From assembly GCF_001611795.1 (NCBI RefSeq), contig NZ_CP015098.1:2170001-2234000 (forward strand): a DNA stretch of 64,000 bases, written 5' to 3'. Source of the DNA: Streptomyces qaidamensis. GTDB lineage: Bacteria; Actinomycetota; Actinomycetes; Streptomycetales; Streptomycetaceae. Shown here piece by piece: positions 42,000-50,397 of the stretch; position 1 is the stretch's first letter, and the number at the start of each line of letters is the position of its first letter. Both the position numbers and the translations under genes were made by a program. Under the pieces are notes generated by a model, which saw only the letters and a program-made list of their open reading frames with translations, did no database searches and was not told where the DNA came from.

Positions 42000-43448
42000 T
42001 TATGACCGCTTCTGGCGCTTCCAGGGACCGGTGATGGCGAGCAGGATGCCCGGGTCCTGGATGTTGGCGTAGAGGGTCTTGCCGTCGGGCGAGAAGGTGA
42101 CCCCGGCGAACTCGCTGTACTCCGGCTCCTCTTCGGTGCCGACGTTCAGGTCGTTCCGGGCGATCGGGTACGTGCGGCCGCTCTCGGTGGCGCCGAAGAG
42201 GTGCGAGACGCCCTCGCCGTCCTCGGCCAGCACGATGCCGCCGTACGGGGAGACGGTGATGTTGTCGGGGCCGTCGAACGCGCCGTCCTTCGACGGGTCG
42301 GGGTTCACCCCGAGCAGCACCTTGAGCGTCAGCGTGCGGCGCTTGGGGTCGTAGAACCAGACCTGGCCGTCGTGCCGGACGGGGCTCTCCTCACGGGCGT
42401 ACGAGGAGACGATGTAGGCGCCGCCGTCGCCCCACCACATGCCCTCCAGCTTGCGGGCGCGGGTCACCTCGCCGTCGGCGAACTGCTTGCGCACGGGGGT
42501 GGTGCGGGCGTCGCGGTCGGGGACGTCCACCCAGTCGACGCCGTAGACGGTGCCGGTCTTCGTGGCGCGGGACAGGTCGTCGACGAACGTGCCGCCGGAG
42601 TCGAAGCATTTGGGGGCCTGGAGGACACCGGCGTCATCGGCGAGCCCCCGGAACTTCCCGGGGCCGTACTCGAAGCCCTTGGGCGGGGTCCAGCGGAAGA
42701 AGAGGCCGTTGGGGCCGGAGGCGTCCTCGGTGAGGTAGGCGTGGCCGCGCCGGGGGTCGATGACGACGGCCTCGTGGTCGTAGCGGCCGAAGAACTTCAG
42801 CGGCTTGGGGTCGCGGTTGGCGCGCCGGTCGCAGGGGTCGACTTCGAAGACGTAGCCGTGGTCCTTGGTCATGCCGTTGACGCCGGCCTTGTCGGAGTTC
42901 TCCTCGCACGTCAGCCAGGTGCCCCAGGGCGTGCTGCCGCCGGCGCAGTTGGTGGAGGTGCCGGCGATGCCCACCCATTCCGCGACCCGTCCGTCGGGGC
43001 GTACCTCGACGACCGTACAGCCGCCGGCCGCGGCCGGGTCGTAGACGAGGCCCTCGGTGAGCGGCACCGGGTACTGCCATTTGGTGCGCGGGCCCTTCAG
43101 CTCGTGGTTGTTGACGAGCAGGGTGGTGCCGCGGGGGCCGTCGAAGGTGGCGGTGCCGTCGTGGTTGGACGGCGTGGGCTCACCGGACTCCAGCTTGGTC
43201 CTGCCGCTGTAGGTGATGATCCGGTACGTGAAGCCGGCGGGCAGGGCGAGGATGCCCTTGGGGTCGGGGACCAGCGGGCCGTAGCCGACTCCGTGCCGGG
43301 CGTCCGGCGCCTCGCCCCCCGCGCTGTCGGTGTCGGTGGACGCGAGGGCGTTCGGCGCGGTGGAGAGGGCGCCGACGCTGCCCGCCAGCGCGACACCGGC
43401 ACCGGTGATCGCGGAGGTTCTGGCGAAGTCCCTGCGGGTGAGCGACAT
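42000..43448 (-). CDS. PhoX-like (DUF839) Tat-exported phosphatase
   Basis: This 482-residue beta-propeller protein of the PhoX / DUF839 family has a clear Tat signal (SLTRRDFARTSAITG). Family signatures include LLVNNHELKGP, GGCTVVEV, GTWLTCEEN, KFFGRYDHEAVVID, AYLTEDAS and GPDNITVSPYG. Characterised members are calcium- and iron-dependent alkaline phosphatases outside the cytoplasm. Phosphate regulation would be expected, but I could not identify a PHO box in the 155-bp upstream gap. It is followed on the same strand by the Y RNAs. Confidence 0.85.
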   Translation of the reverse strand: MSLTRRDFARTSAITGAGVALAGSVGALSTAPNALASTDTDSAGGEAPDARHGVGYGPLVPDPKGILALPAGFTYRIITYSGRTKLESGEPTPSNHDGTATFDGPRGTTLLVNNHELKGPRTKWQYPVPLTEGLVYDPAAAGGCTVVEVRPDGRVAEWVGIAGTSTNCAGGSTPWGTWLTCEENSDKAGVNGMTKDHGYVFEVDPCDRRANRDPKPLKFFGRYDHEAVVIDPRRGHAYLTEDASGPNGLFFRWTPPKGFEYGPGKFRGLADDAGVLQAPKCFDSGGTFVDDLSRATKTGTVYGVDWVDVPDRDARTTPVRKQFADGEVTRARKLEGMWWGDGGAYIVSSYAREESPVRHDGQVWFYDPKRRTLTLKVLLGVNPDPSKDGAFDGPDNITVSPYGGIVLAEDGEGVSHLFGATESGRTYPIARNDLNVGTEEEPEYSEFAGVTFSPDGKTLYANIQDPGILLAITGPWKRQKRS

Positions 43449-43541
43449 GGTGTCTCCTGTGACGGTGAGAGTGCCGTGGGAGGTGGCGGACCTCGTTCGG
43501 CGAAACCGTCCCGCTCATGCGTGAACGCCGGTTGAACAACA

Positions 43542-43573
43542 CCCCGGGGGCGCGGGGAACTGCGCGACAAGCC
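43542..43573 (+). repeat. Streptomyces intergenic repeat copy
   Basis: CCCCGGGGGCGCGGGGAACT followed by GCGCGACAAGCC is the standard GGGGCGCGGGG-type intergenic repeat, 31 bp from the 3' end of the neighbouring minus-strand gene. Confidence 0.6.
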
Positions 43574-43603
43574 GAGACGGTGCCGCGCGACCGCGAACCG
43601 GGA

Positions 43604-45019
43604 TCAACCCCCCTGCTGGGATCGCGCCTTGAAGGCCGCCTTCCGCGCTTCCTTGGCCACCTTCTTGTCGGGATGCAACCGCCCCATGGCCTCCAGCACA
43701 TCGGCCGTGGCCGGGTGATCAACCCGCCACACGGCGTCGAAGAAGCCACCGTGCTGCCGCGCGAGCCCCTCCACCAGCGCCCGCAGCTCCTCGGAGTTCC
43801 CCTCCGCCGCGAGCTGCGCGGCCACCGTGTCGATGGTCAGCCAGTACACCATCGCCTCGGACGGCGCGGGCACGTCCATCGCGCCGTGCTCGGTCAGCCA
43901 GACCCGTGCGAGCCCGCCCAGCTCGGCGTCGTCGAGCACCTCCCGCAAGGCGGGTTCGGCCGAGGCGCCGACGAGCGACAGGGCCTGCTGGCACCGCAGC
44001 CGCCGCAGCGGCGCCCCGGCATCCGAGCCCCGGGCCGCCGCGAGCAACTCCCGGGCCGCCGCGAGCGATTCGCGCCGCTGGAGCCACTGCTCGGTCTCGG
44101 CCTGGACCGCGCCCGGCGGGAACTCCGCCGTGCCGTCGAGCAGCGCGTCGGCCCCCTTGTCCGCGAGGTCGCCGACGGCCGGTGCGTCGAAACCGGCCTC
44201 CAGCAGCCGGGCGCGCATGCCGTACAGACCGAGCGGGGTGAGGCGGACCATGCCGTAGCGGGAGACGTCGGTGTCGTCGACGGGTGCGGCGGGCTCCTCG
44301 TCGGCGTCGGCCATGAGCGCCTCGTCGACGGGCTGGTACGCGACGAATCCCACCGGCTCCAGCATCCGGAACTGGTCGTCCAGTCGCATCATCGCGTCGG
44401 AGACCTGCTCCAGGACGTCGTTGGTGGGCTCGCTCATGTCGCTGGGCACGATCACCGAGGCGGCCAGCGCCGGCAGCGGCACCGGGGCGCCGGGCGTGTC
44501 CTCACCGGCGGTCAGCAGATAGAGGTTGCCGAGCACGCCGTCGAGGAACTCGGCCTCGCCCTCGGGGTCCCAGTCGAGGGCGGAGAGGTCGACCTCGCCC
44601 TCCTCGTCCACGAGCCCGTCCAGGTCGGGCACGCTCGCGTCGGCGAGGACGGTCTCCACGGCGGAGAGCCACACGGCGAGCACCTCCTGCGGCGAGCCGC
44701 CGGTGAGCAGGGCCAGGTCCTCACCGGCCGTCACGGTGCCCTCGTCCTCGTCGACGACCTCGACGAGCCCGGCGTCCACGGCGACCCGCCACGCCTCGCT
44801 CGCGTCGGCGGCGGCGTCGTCCCCGCTCAGCCCGAGTGCCTCGACGGCCGCGGGCAGCTGTTCGTCGACGAGCCCTCCCCCGGCGTCGACGCGGGTGTCC
44901 GGCCCGGCCCAGCGGGCGAGCCGGGCGGCCCGGGACAGCAACGGTGTGGACAGCGCGTCGCGCGCCAGCTCCGCTTCGGTGTGCAGCCGCACCGGCGGCA
45001 GGGGGGAGCTGTCTGACAT
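43604..45019 (-). CDS. Conserved actinobacterial protein of unknown function
   Basis: This 471-residue cytoplasmic protein is strongly acidic, with no signal peptide, helices for membranes or recognisable catalytic motif. It is helix-rich, built from repeating leucine/alanine segments (PLLSRAARLARWAG near the start, LRRLRCQQALSLVGASAEPALREVL near the middle; each quoted part is one helix-like run). The C-terminus is basic (KKVAKEARKAAFKARSQQGG). I do not recognise a named family; it resembles proteins conserved as hypothetical across Streptomyces. It is divergent from the secreted nuclease gene. Confidence 0.6.
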   Translation of the reverse strand: MSDSSPLPPVRLHTEAELARDALSTPLLSRAARLARWAGPDTRVDAGGGLVDEQLPAAVEALGLSGDDAAADASEAWRVAVDAGLVEVVDEDEGTVTAGEDLALLTGGSPQEVLAVWLSAVETVLADASVPDLDGLVDEEGEVDLSALDWDPEGEAEFLDGVLGNLYLLTAGEDTPGAPVPLPALAASVIVPSDMSEPTNDVLEQVSDAMMRLDDQFRMLEPVGFVAYQPVDEALMADADEEPAAPVDDTDVSRYGMVRLTPLGLYGMRARLLEAGFDAPAVGDLADKGADALLDGTAEFPPGAVQAETEQWLQRRESLAAARELLAAARGSDAGAPLRRLRCQQALSLVGASAEPALREVLDDAELGGLARVWLTEHGAMDVPAPSEAMVYWLTIDTVAAQLAAEGNSEELRALVEGLARQHGGFFDAVWRVDHPATADVLEAMGRLHPDKKVAKEARKAAFKARSQQGG

Positions 45020-45332
45020 CGGCTGTTTCTCCTAGCGCGCCTCAGGTGACTCAACCGCTCAGCCTAGACGGATTTCCACCCATGCCGCCCACTTCATCTC
45101 CCCGTCGGCTGCCGTACATGGCCGAAACCTTGACAAGTGGCGTGAGCAGGCTGGAGATTGACGCGCGTAGAAGTCGGCGGACACTTGTTCACCGGGCCGG
45201 CCCCACCAGGCTTACCCGTCCGCCGCGCTCTACGCGCGTCACCGCACCCGCCCCACAGGGAGCGGCAGTCAGCCACTTCCGTCCTTTCCGCCCTCGTCCC
45301 GGCGCCCTGTCACGTCCCCGGAGGGAACCCCG
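45020..45332. other. Divergent gap with a 13-bp inverted repeat
   Basis: No gene is seen in this 313-bp gap. TGACGCGCGTAGA (45159-45171) and TCTACGCGCGTCA (45229-45241) form a perfect inverted repeat with a 57-base spacer. TTGACA at 45130-45135 could be a -35 box for the nuclease gene, but no good -10 follows. The right end holds the CGGAGGG ribosome binding site. Confidence 0.5.
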
Positions 45333-47162
45333 TTGCCGAGCAAGTCGTCCGCGCGTCTCGCCGCGCTCACCGTCGCCGCCGCGTGCTCCGCGGCATCCAC
45401 GATCGTCCTCACCAGCCCCGCGCACGCGGAGTCGGTGCGCATCCACGACATCCAGGGCAGCACCCGGATATCCCCGTACGCAGGCAAGCAGGTCACGGAC
45501 GTGGCCGGAATCGTCACCGGCATCCGGACCTACGGCTCGTCCCGCGGCTTCTGGATCCAGGACCCGACCGCGGACGCCGATCCGGCGACCAGCGAGGGCG
45601 TCTTCGTCTTCACCGGCTCCGCACCGAAGGGGGTCGCCGTCGGTGACGCCGTCACGGTCAGCGGCACCGTCACGGAGTACGTCCCCGGCGGAGCGACCTC
45701 CGGCAACCAGTCGGTGACGGAGATCACCAAACCGACGACCACGGTCGTCTCCAGCGGCAACGCGCTCCCCGCCGCCACGGCGATCACCTCCCGCTCGGTC
45801 CCCGCCGCCTACGCGCCCGCTGGCGACACGGCCGCCGGCGGTTCGGTCAACGCGCTTCCCCTGAAGCCCTCGAAGTACGCCCTGGACCACTACGAGGCGC
45901 TGGAGGGCATGTCCGTCCGGGTCACCGACACCCGCGTCGTCGGCGCCACCGATCCGTACACCGAGCTGTGGGTGACGGTGAAGCCGCACGAGAACCGCAA
46001 CCGCCACGGCGGCACGGTCTACGGCTCCTACGACGGCCAGAACACGGGCCGCCTCCAGATCCAGTCCCTCGGCTCGACGGCGGACTTCCCGAAGGCGAAC
46101 GTGGGCGACACCCTCACGGGCAGCACCGAGGGCCCCCTGGACTACAACCAGTTCGGCGGCTACACCCTGGTCGCGAGCGAACTGGGCACGCTGAAGAGCG
46201 CGGGCCTGGAGCGGGAGACGACCCGGAAGCAGCGTTCCTCCGAACTCGCGGTCGCCACCTACAACGTCGAGAACCTCGACCCGGCCGACGACACGTTCGC
46301 CGCCCACGCCGCCGCGATCGTGAACAACCTGAAGTCGCCGGACATCGTGTCCCTGGAGGAGATCCAGGACAACAACGGCGCGGAGAACGACGGCACGGTC
46401 GCCGCCGACCAGACGCTGACCAAGCTGATCGACGCGATCGTCGCGGCCGGCGGCCCGAGGTACGACTGGCGCGCGATCGACCCGGCCGACGGCAGCGACG
46501 GCGGCCAGCCGGGCGGCAACATCCGCCAGGCGTTCCTGTTCAACCCGGAGCGGGTCTCCTTCGCGGACCGCGCGGGCGGCGACGCCACGACGGCCACCGG
46601 CGTGACGAGGATCCGCGGCAAGGCGCACCTGACGCTCAGCCCGGGCCGTATCGCCCCCGCCGACGAGGCCTGGAAGAACAGCCGCAAGCCGCTGGCCGGC
46701 GAGTTCGTCTTCCGCGGCCGCTCGGTCTTCGTGATCGCCAACCACTTCAGCTCCAAGGGCGGCGACCAGGGCCTGACCGCCCAGTACCAGCCGCCGTCGC
46801 GCAGCTCCGAGACGCAGCGCCACCAGCAGGCCACCCTGGTGAACGCCTTCGTCAAGGACATCCTCGACACCCAGAAGAACGCGGACGTCATCACGCTGGG
46901 CGACATCAACGACTTCGAGTTCTCGGAGACCACGAAGCTCCTGGAAGGCCGCGGCGAACTCTGGTCGGCGATCAAGTCGCTGCCCAGGAGCGAGCGTTAC
47001 TCCTACGTCTACCAGGGCAACAGCCAGGTCCTCGACCAGATCCTGATCAGCCCGTCGATCCGCCGCGACTGCGACTTCGAGTACGACAGCGTGCACGTCA
47101 ACGCGGAGTTCCACGACCAGATCAGCGACCACGACCCGCAGATCCTGCGGTTCCGCCCGTAA
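45333..47162 (+). CDS. Secreted endonuclease/exonuclease/phosphatase-family nuclease
   Basis: This 609-residue secreted enzyme starts with TTG, preceded by GGAGGG with good spacing. The signal peptide ends near TSPAHA (residue 32). An OB-fold-like region (IHDIQGSTRISPYAGKQVTD, GFWIQDPTAD) is followed by an EEP domain from about residue 300: ATYNVENLDP, SLEEIQDNNG, NHFSSKGGD, TLGDINDFE and SDHDPQILRF carry the metal and phosphate residues. The layout matches large extracellular nucleases of the ExeM/NucH type, which degrade environmental DNA for phosphate or nitrogen. Confidence 0.83.
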   Translation: MPSKSSARLAALTVAAACSAASTIVLTSPAHAESVRIHDIQGSTRISPYAGKQVTDVAGIVTGIRTYGSSRGFWIQDPTADADPATSEGVFVFTGSAPKGVAVGDAVTVSGTVTEYVPGGATSGNQSVTEITKPTTTVVSSGNALPAATAITSRSVPAAYAPAGDTAAGGSVNALPLKPSKYALDHYEALEGMSVRVTDTRVVGATDPYTELWVTVKPHENRNRHGGTVYGSYDGQNTGRLQIQSLGSTADFPKANVGDTLTGSTEGPLDYNQFGGYTLVASELGTLKSAGLERETTRKQRSSELAVATYNVENLDPADDTFAAHAAAIVNNLKSPDIVSLEEIQDNNGAENDGTVAADQTLTKLIDAIVAAGGPRYDWRAIDPADGSDGGQPGGNIRQAFLFNPERVSFADRAGGDATTATGVTRIRGKAHLTLSPGRIAPADEAWKNSRKPLAGEFVFRGRSVFVIANHFSSKGGDQGLTAQYQPPSRSSETQRHQQATLVNAFVKDILDTQKNADVITLGDINDFEFSETTKLLEGRGELWSAIKSLPRSERYSYVYQGNSQVLDQILISPSIRRDCDFEYDSVHVNAEFHDQISDHDPQILRFRP

Positions 47163-47168
47163 GCGGCC

Positions 47169-47204
47169 CGGGGCCGGCCGGACCTTCCGTCCCGGCCGGC
47201 CCCG
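47169..47204. terminator. Bidirectional terminator after the nuclease gene
   Basis: CGGGGCCGGCCGG pairs perfectly with CCGGCCGGCCCCG (13 pairs, 10-base loop), between convergent genes. Confidence 0.7.
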
Positions 47205-47214
47205 CGGTCCCGCC

Positions 47215-47907
47215 TCACCCTCGCCCGGGGTGCAGCCCCAGAGCGTGCACGTACCGGCTGCCGGTGACCCCCGCCATCCCGGGGTACGTCCGCACCCGCT
47301 CCCACGCGTCGGTCGGCGGCGCGGCCAGCGCCCGGTCGTACGCCTCGGCGCTCTCCCACTCGGCGTAGTTCAGCACGTGTCTGCCGTCCGCACTCATGTG
47401 GAAATGAGCGGACAGCAACCCGGCGTGCCCCTCCGGGTCGTCCTCGACGGCCTTCAGCACCAGGTCGGCCCACTCCTCCCGGCGCCCCTCATCTCCCGCC
47501 TCGAAATCGATCCGCACGGTGACGACGAGCCCGGGCACGCGCGTGTCCCCCACGGCCCGCTCCCGGCTGCGGTACCGCCGGTAGCGCGCGAGTCCGACCC
47601 GCTCGATCCCCGGTACGGCGGTGTCGACCTCGTCGACACGCTCCTGACGGTGGACCTTCACGAACGCCTCGAAGGCCTGCTCGCTGCTCCACTGCGAGTA
47701 GTGCATCAGCGTGGATCCGTCCTGCCCGGCGTACACGTGGTACCCCAGCAGATCGGCGCTCGGCCAGGGCCGCCGCTCCCACGTCCACCCGATCGCCTCG
47801 ACGGCCTGCCGCTGCCGCTCGGGGGTTCCCAGGCGCCAGGTGCTGAAGAAGGGAGCACCGATCCGGGGGTCGGTGGGGTCGGGGTGCTGTTCTGTCCGAC
47901 GGCTCAT
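47215..47907 (-). CDS. Two-domain antibiotic biosynthesis monooxygenase-like protein
   Basis: This 230-residue protein has two ABM-type dimeric alpha/beta barrel domains (about 15-105 and 125-225). Repeated hallmark strands are LLGYHVYAGQDGSTLMHYSQW and LLSAHFHMSADGRHVLNYAEW (each includes the aromatic/histidine pattern of the family; cited here as separate strands). Such proteins oxidise or bind quinones and are often secondary-metabolism or detoxification enzymes. GGAGCG precedes the ATG. It is a single gene. Confidence 0.75.
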   Translation of the reverse strand: MSRRTEQHPDPTDPRIGAPFFSTWRLGTPERQRQAVEAIGWTWERRPWPSADLLGYHVYAGQDGSTLMHYSQWSSEQAFEAFVKVHRQERVDEVDTAVPGIERVGLARYRRYRSRERAVGDTRVPGLVVTVRIDFEAGDEGRREEWADLVLKAVEDDPEGHAGLLSAHFHMSADGRHVLNYAEWESAEAYDRALAAPPTDAWERVRTYPGMAGVTGSRYVHALGLHPGRG

Positions 47908-48026
47908 GGAACGCTCCAGTTGTGTGCGCCGACTGCCTGCACACCCCACTGTTCAACCTCGACCAAACTTGAGGTCAAGCGGGGTCCGGTAGCCCGGCGC
48001 CCCTGGGCGTCCGCACGTCCCGCCGC

Positions 48027-48392
48027 TCAGTGATGCCCCTGCACGTGCCTCCACCGCAGCACCCCGACGGCCACCACACCCGCGGCCGCCCCGGCCATCA
48101 GCACCGGGCGCGGATGGCGCATCCCGGCCTGCACGACCGTCCGCACCGGACCGGGCCCCGCGTGCGCCGCTCGGTCCTGGACCGCGTGTCCCGCCTGTGC
48201 CGCACTGCTGCGCAACTGCACCGTCACCGCCCCGGCCTTGTCCCGGAGATCGGCGGCCCGGGCCAGCGCACGCCCCTTCACATCGGCCTTCCCGGCCAAC
48301 TCCTCCACGGTGTTCCCGAGTTCGCTCCGCGTCTGCTCGATCTGCCGCCGCAGCTCATCGGGCCCCTTGGCCCCACCCGTCGGCTTCGTCAT
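48027..48392 (-). CDS. DUF3618 membrane-associated protein
   Basis: This 121-residue protein has the DUF3618 signature near its N-terminus (GPDELRRQIEQTRSELGNTV), a helical middle and a C-terminal membrane segment (PVLMAGAAAGVVAVGVLRW). It overlaps the upstream holin-like gene by ATGA. The pair is a common actinomycete envelope-stress unit with no defined biochemical role. Confidence 0.78.
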   Translation of the reverse strand: MTKPTGGAKGPDELRRQIEQTRSELGNTVEELAGKADVKGRALARAADLRDKAGAVTVQLRSSAAQAGHAVQDRAAHAGPGPVRTVVQAGMRHPRPVLMAGAAAGVVAVGVLRWRHVQGHH

Positions 48393-48808
48393 CGATGCGC
48401 CCTTCCCTTGATCTCCTCCACGTCCGCCTTGACGCTGCCGATGGCCTCCTCAGGCGTGGGGGGCGTGGCCCGTCGCAGCTGCCCCCGCCCGACGGCCGCC
48501 AGCACGGCCGCGATCACGAACAGCACCCCCGTCACGATCAGCGCGGCGGCCCACACGGGCAGCACCAGCGAGAGCGCGGCGGCACCCGTACCGGCCAGCG
48601 CGAGGAACCCGGCATACGCGACGGCTCCCGCCGCACCGAGCAGCCCGCCGCCCCGCCCCGCCCGCCGTCCCTTCTCGGCCAGCTCTTCCTTCGCGAGCGC
48701 CACTTCCTGCCGCACGAGCCGGGAGGCCTGCTCGGCGGCCTGATTGACGAGCTCGCCCACGGAGTGGTGTTCGTCGTGCACGACCCGGCGATCCATGGTT
48801 CCGGTCAC
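48389..48808 (-). CDS. Holin-X / DUF1469-like membrane protein
   Basis: This 139-residue protein has an N-terminal amphipathic helix (VGELVNQAAEQASRLVRQEV) followed by two hydrophobic segments. It matches the actinobacterial putative holin-X superfamily, which despite its name is not tied to phage lysis here. GTG was chosen as start because GAGGAGG precedes it; an ATG four codons later is the alternative. It is the first gene of a two-gene unit with DUF3618. Confidence 0.75.
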   Translation of the reverse strand: MTGTMDRRVVHDEHHSVGELVNQAAEQASRLVRQEVALAKEELAEKGRRAGRGGGLLGAAGAVAYAGFLALAGTGAAALSLVLPVWAAALIVTGVLFVIAAVLAAVGRGQLRRATPPTPEEAIGSVKADVEEIKGRAHR

Positions 48809-49007
48809 GGTGTTCCGCCTCCTCTCGAAGTAGGGACCCCCGAGTACCCGCCCGTACACCGGCTACGCCGCACGGGACAGCGGGGCCCGCGGTCGGGAAA
48901 GCAGGGCCCGCCGATCGGCCACTCCACCGAACTCCGTAGCAACGCTTAACGACATCCGGTAGAAGAATTAAGTGGAGCTACATATAGGTCGGGCCGACAC
49001 TACCTGC

Positions 49008-49892
49008 ATGACGACACCCTTCGGCCGCACCCTCTGCGCGGTGATCACCCCCTTCACCGCCTCCGGAACCCTCGACCTCGGCGGCGCCCAGCTCCTCGCC
49101 GCACACCTGGTCGGCAACGGCTGTGACGGCCTCGTCCTGTCCGGCACGACGGGCGAGTCCCCCACCACCACGGACGCCGAGAAGTCGGCCCTCATCGCGG
49201 CCGTCCGCGAGGCCGTGGGCGGCCGGGCGCGGATCGTCGCGGGCATCGGCACCCCCGACACCCGCCACACCACCGATCTGGCCCGGGAGGCGGAGAAGGC
49301 GGGCGCGGACGGCCTGTTGGTGGTGTCGCCGTACTACAGCCGCCCCCCGCAGGACGCGATCGAGGCCCACTTCCATGAGGTCGCGGACGCCACCGGACTC
49401 CCCCTCATGGTCTACGACGTCCCGGCCCGCACCGGCACCCGCATCGCCCCGGAGACGATGCTGCGCCTCGCCGAACACCCCGGCATCGTCGCGGTCAAGG
49501 ACTGCTCGAACGACTTCCTGGCCGCCCAGAAGGTACTGGCCCGAACGGACCTGGCGTACTACGCGGGCTGCGACGAGCACAACCTCGCGCTGTACGCCGT
49601 GGGCGGGTCGGGCTACGTCAGCACGGTCGCCAACGTGGTCCCGGACCGGCTGCGAGCCGTCCTGGACGCGTTCGACGCGGGCGACACGGCCCGGGCGGCC
49701 CGCCTCCAGCAGCGGGCCACGCCGCTCATCGAGGCGGTCATGTCTGCGGGCCTGCCGGGCAGCGTCACCGTCAAGGCGCTCCTGAACGCCCTGGCCCTCC
49801 CCGCAGGCCCGGTCCGCGCCCCGCTCCGGGCCGCCGACCCGGCCACGGCCGACACCCTGCTGTCGCTCCACGCGGACCTCTCCGAGGCCTGA
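49008..49892 (+). CDS. dapA: 4-hydroxy-tetrahydrodipicolinate synthase
   Basis: This 294-residue TIM-barrel enzyme condenses pyruvate with aspartate semialdehyde for diaminopimelate and lysine. It has SGTTGES with the catalytic threonines (47-48), Y136 in VYDVPARTGT and Schiff-base K164 in VAVKDCSND; R141 in the PARTG motif binds the substrate carboxylate. This distinguishes it from the two sugar-acid relatives elsewhere in the window. The dapD gene 0.5 kb away supports the call. No clear ribosome binding site precedes the ATG; TATAGG at 48983 could be a -10 giving a very short leader. Confidence 0.83.
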   Translation: MTTPFGRTLCAVITPFTASGTLDLGGAQLLAAHLVGNGCDGLVLSGTTGESPTTTDAEKSALIAAVREAVGGRARIVAGIGTPDTRHTTDLAREAEKAGADGLLVVSPYYSRPPQDAIEAHFHEVADATGLPLMVYDVPARTGTRIAPETMLRLAEHPGIVAVKDCSNDFLAAQKVLARTDLAYYAGCDEHNLALYAVGGSGYVSTVANVVPDRLRAVLDAFDAGDTARAARLQQRATPLIEAVMSAGLPGSVTVKALLNALALPAGPVRAPLRAADPATADTLLSLHADLSEA

Positions 49893-49956
49893 TCACCGCT
49901 TGGCAGGCGAGGAACGCATCGTCCGCGGGCGCTCCGCCATGCCACCGGCCGGCAGA

Positions 49957-50012
49957 CAGGAAGGGGACGGCCCGCACCGCAGTCACCTGCGGTGCGGGCC
50001 GTCCCCTTCCTG
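49957..50012. terminator. Perfect 26-bp bidirectional hairpin
   Basis: The left arm (49957-49982) and right arm (49987-50012) are perfect reverse complements over 26 bases around a TCAC loop. The arms begin CAGGAAGGGGACGG. The position is exactly between convergent dapA and the small secreted gene. It is an unusually long perfect stem for a terminator. Confidence 0.8.
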
Positions 50013-50021
50013 AGTGCCGGT

Positions 50022-50252
50022 TCAGTTCCAGGCGTACCCGTCACCGAACAGCAGTGTGTGCTCCAGCACGTCCTCCGCGGGGTCGTCGATCTGACCCACG
50101 TTGACGTTGATCAGACCGACCCGGTGGCCGTTGTGGGAGTCCGTGTTGGTCTCGTCGGCGTGCGCGGCGCCCGCCGTCAGCCAGCACACCGCCAGCGCCG
50201 CGGCCACCCCGGCCAGCCTGCGCACGGCGGTCCGCCCCCGCTCGTTCCTCAT
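50022..50252 (-). CDS. Small secreted protein of unknown function
   Basis: This 76-residue precursor has a signal peptide (RTAVRRLAGVAAALAVCWL to AAHA) and a ~40-residue mature peptide DETNTDSHNGHRVGLINVNV ending FGDGYAWN. The mature part has no cysteines. LINVNVGQIDDPAEDVLEH resembles short secreted surface peptides of Streptomyces, but I cannot assign it to chaplins or rodlins. GAGGACC precedes the ATG. Confidence 0.55.
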   Translation of the reverse strand: MRNERGRTAVRRLAGVAAALAVCWLTAGAAHADETNTDSHNGHRVGLINVNVGQIDDPAEDVLEHTLLFGDGYAWN

Positions 50253-50397
50253 ACCCCGGTCCTCGTTTCGTCGGTTCGGCATCTGATCGGACACTGCGTC
50301 CACCCGTTCATCTGCCAAAACCACCGCGAGGTCACGCCAGGTCATCCATACGAGACGTGCGGGCCGTGCGGGCCGTACGTGGCCCGGCGCGGGACCG

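Noticed and set aside
45189..47132. 647-codon minus-strand frame opposite the secreted nuclease
   Set aside because: Same shadow pattern; no motifs, and it would cover the nuclease start and its ribosome binding site.
48389..48808. Phage holin and hence a prophage remnant
   Set aside because: The actinobacterial holin-X family is chromosomal. No endolysin, integrase or structural phage gene is nearby.
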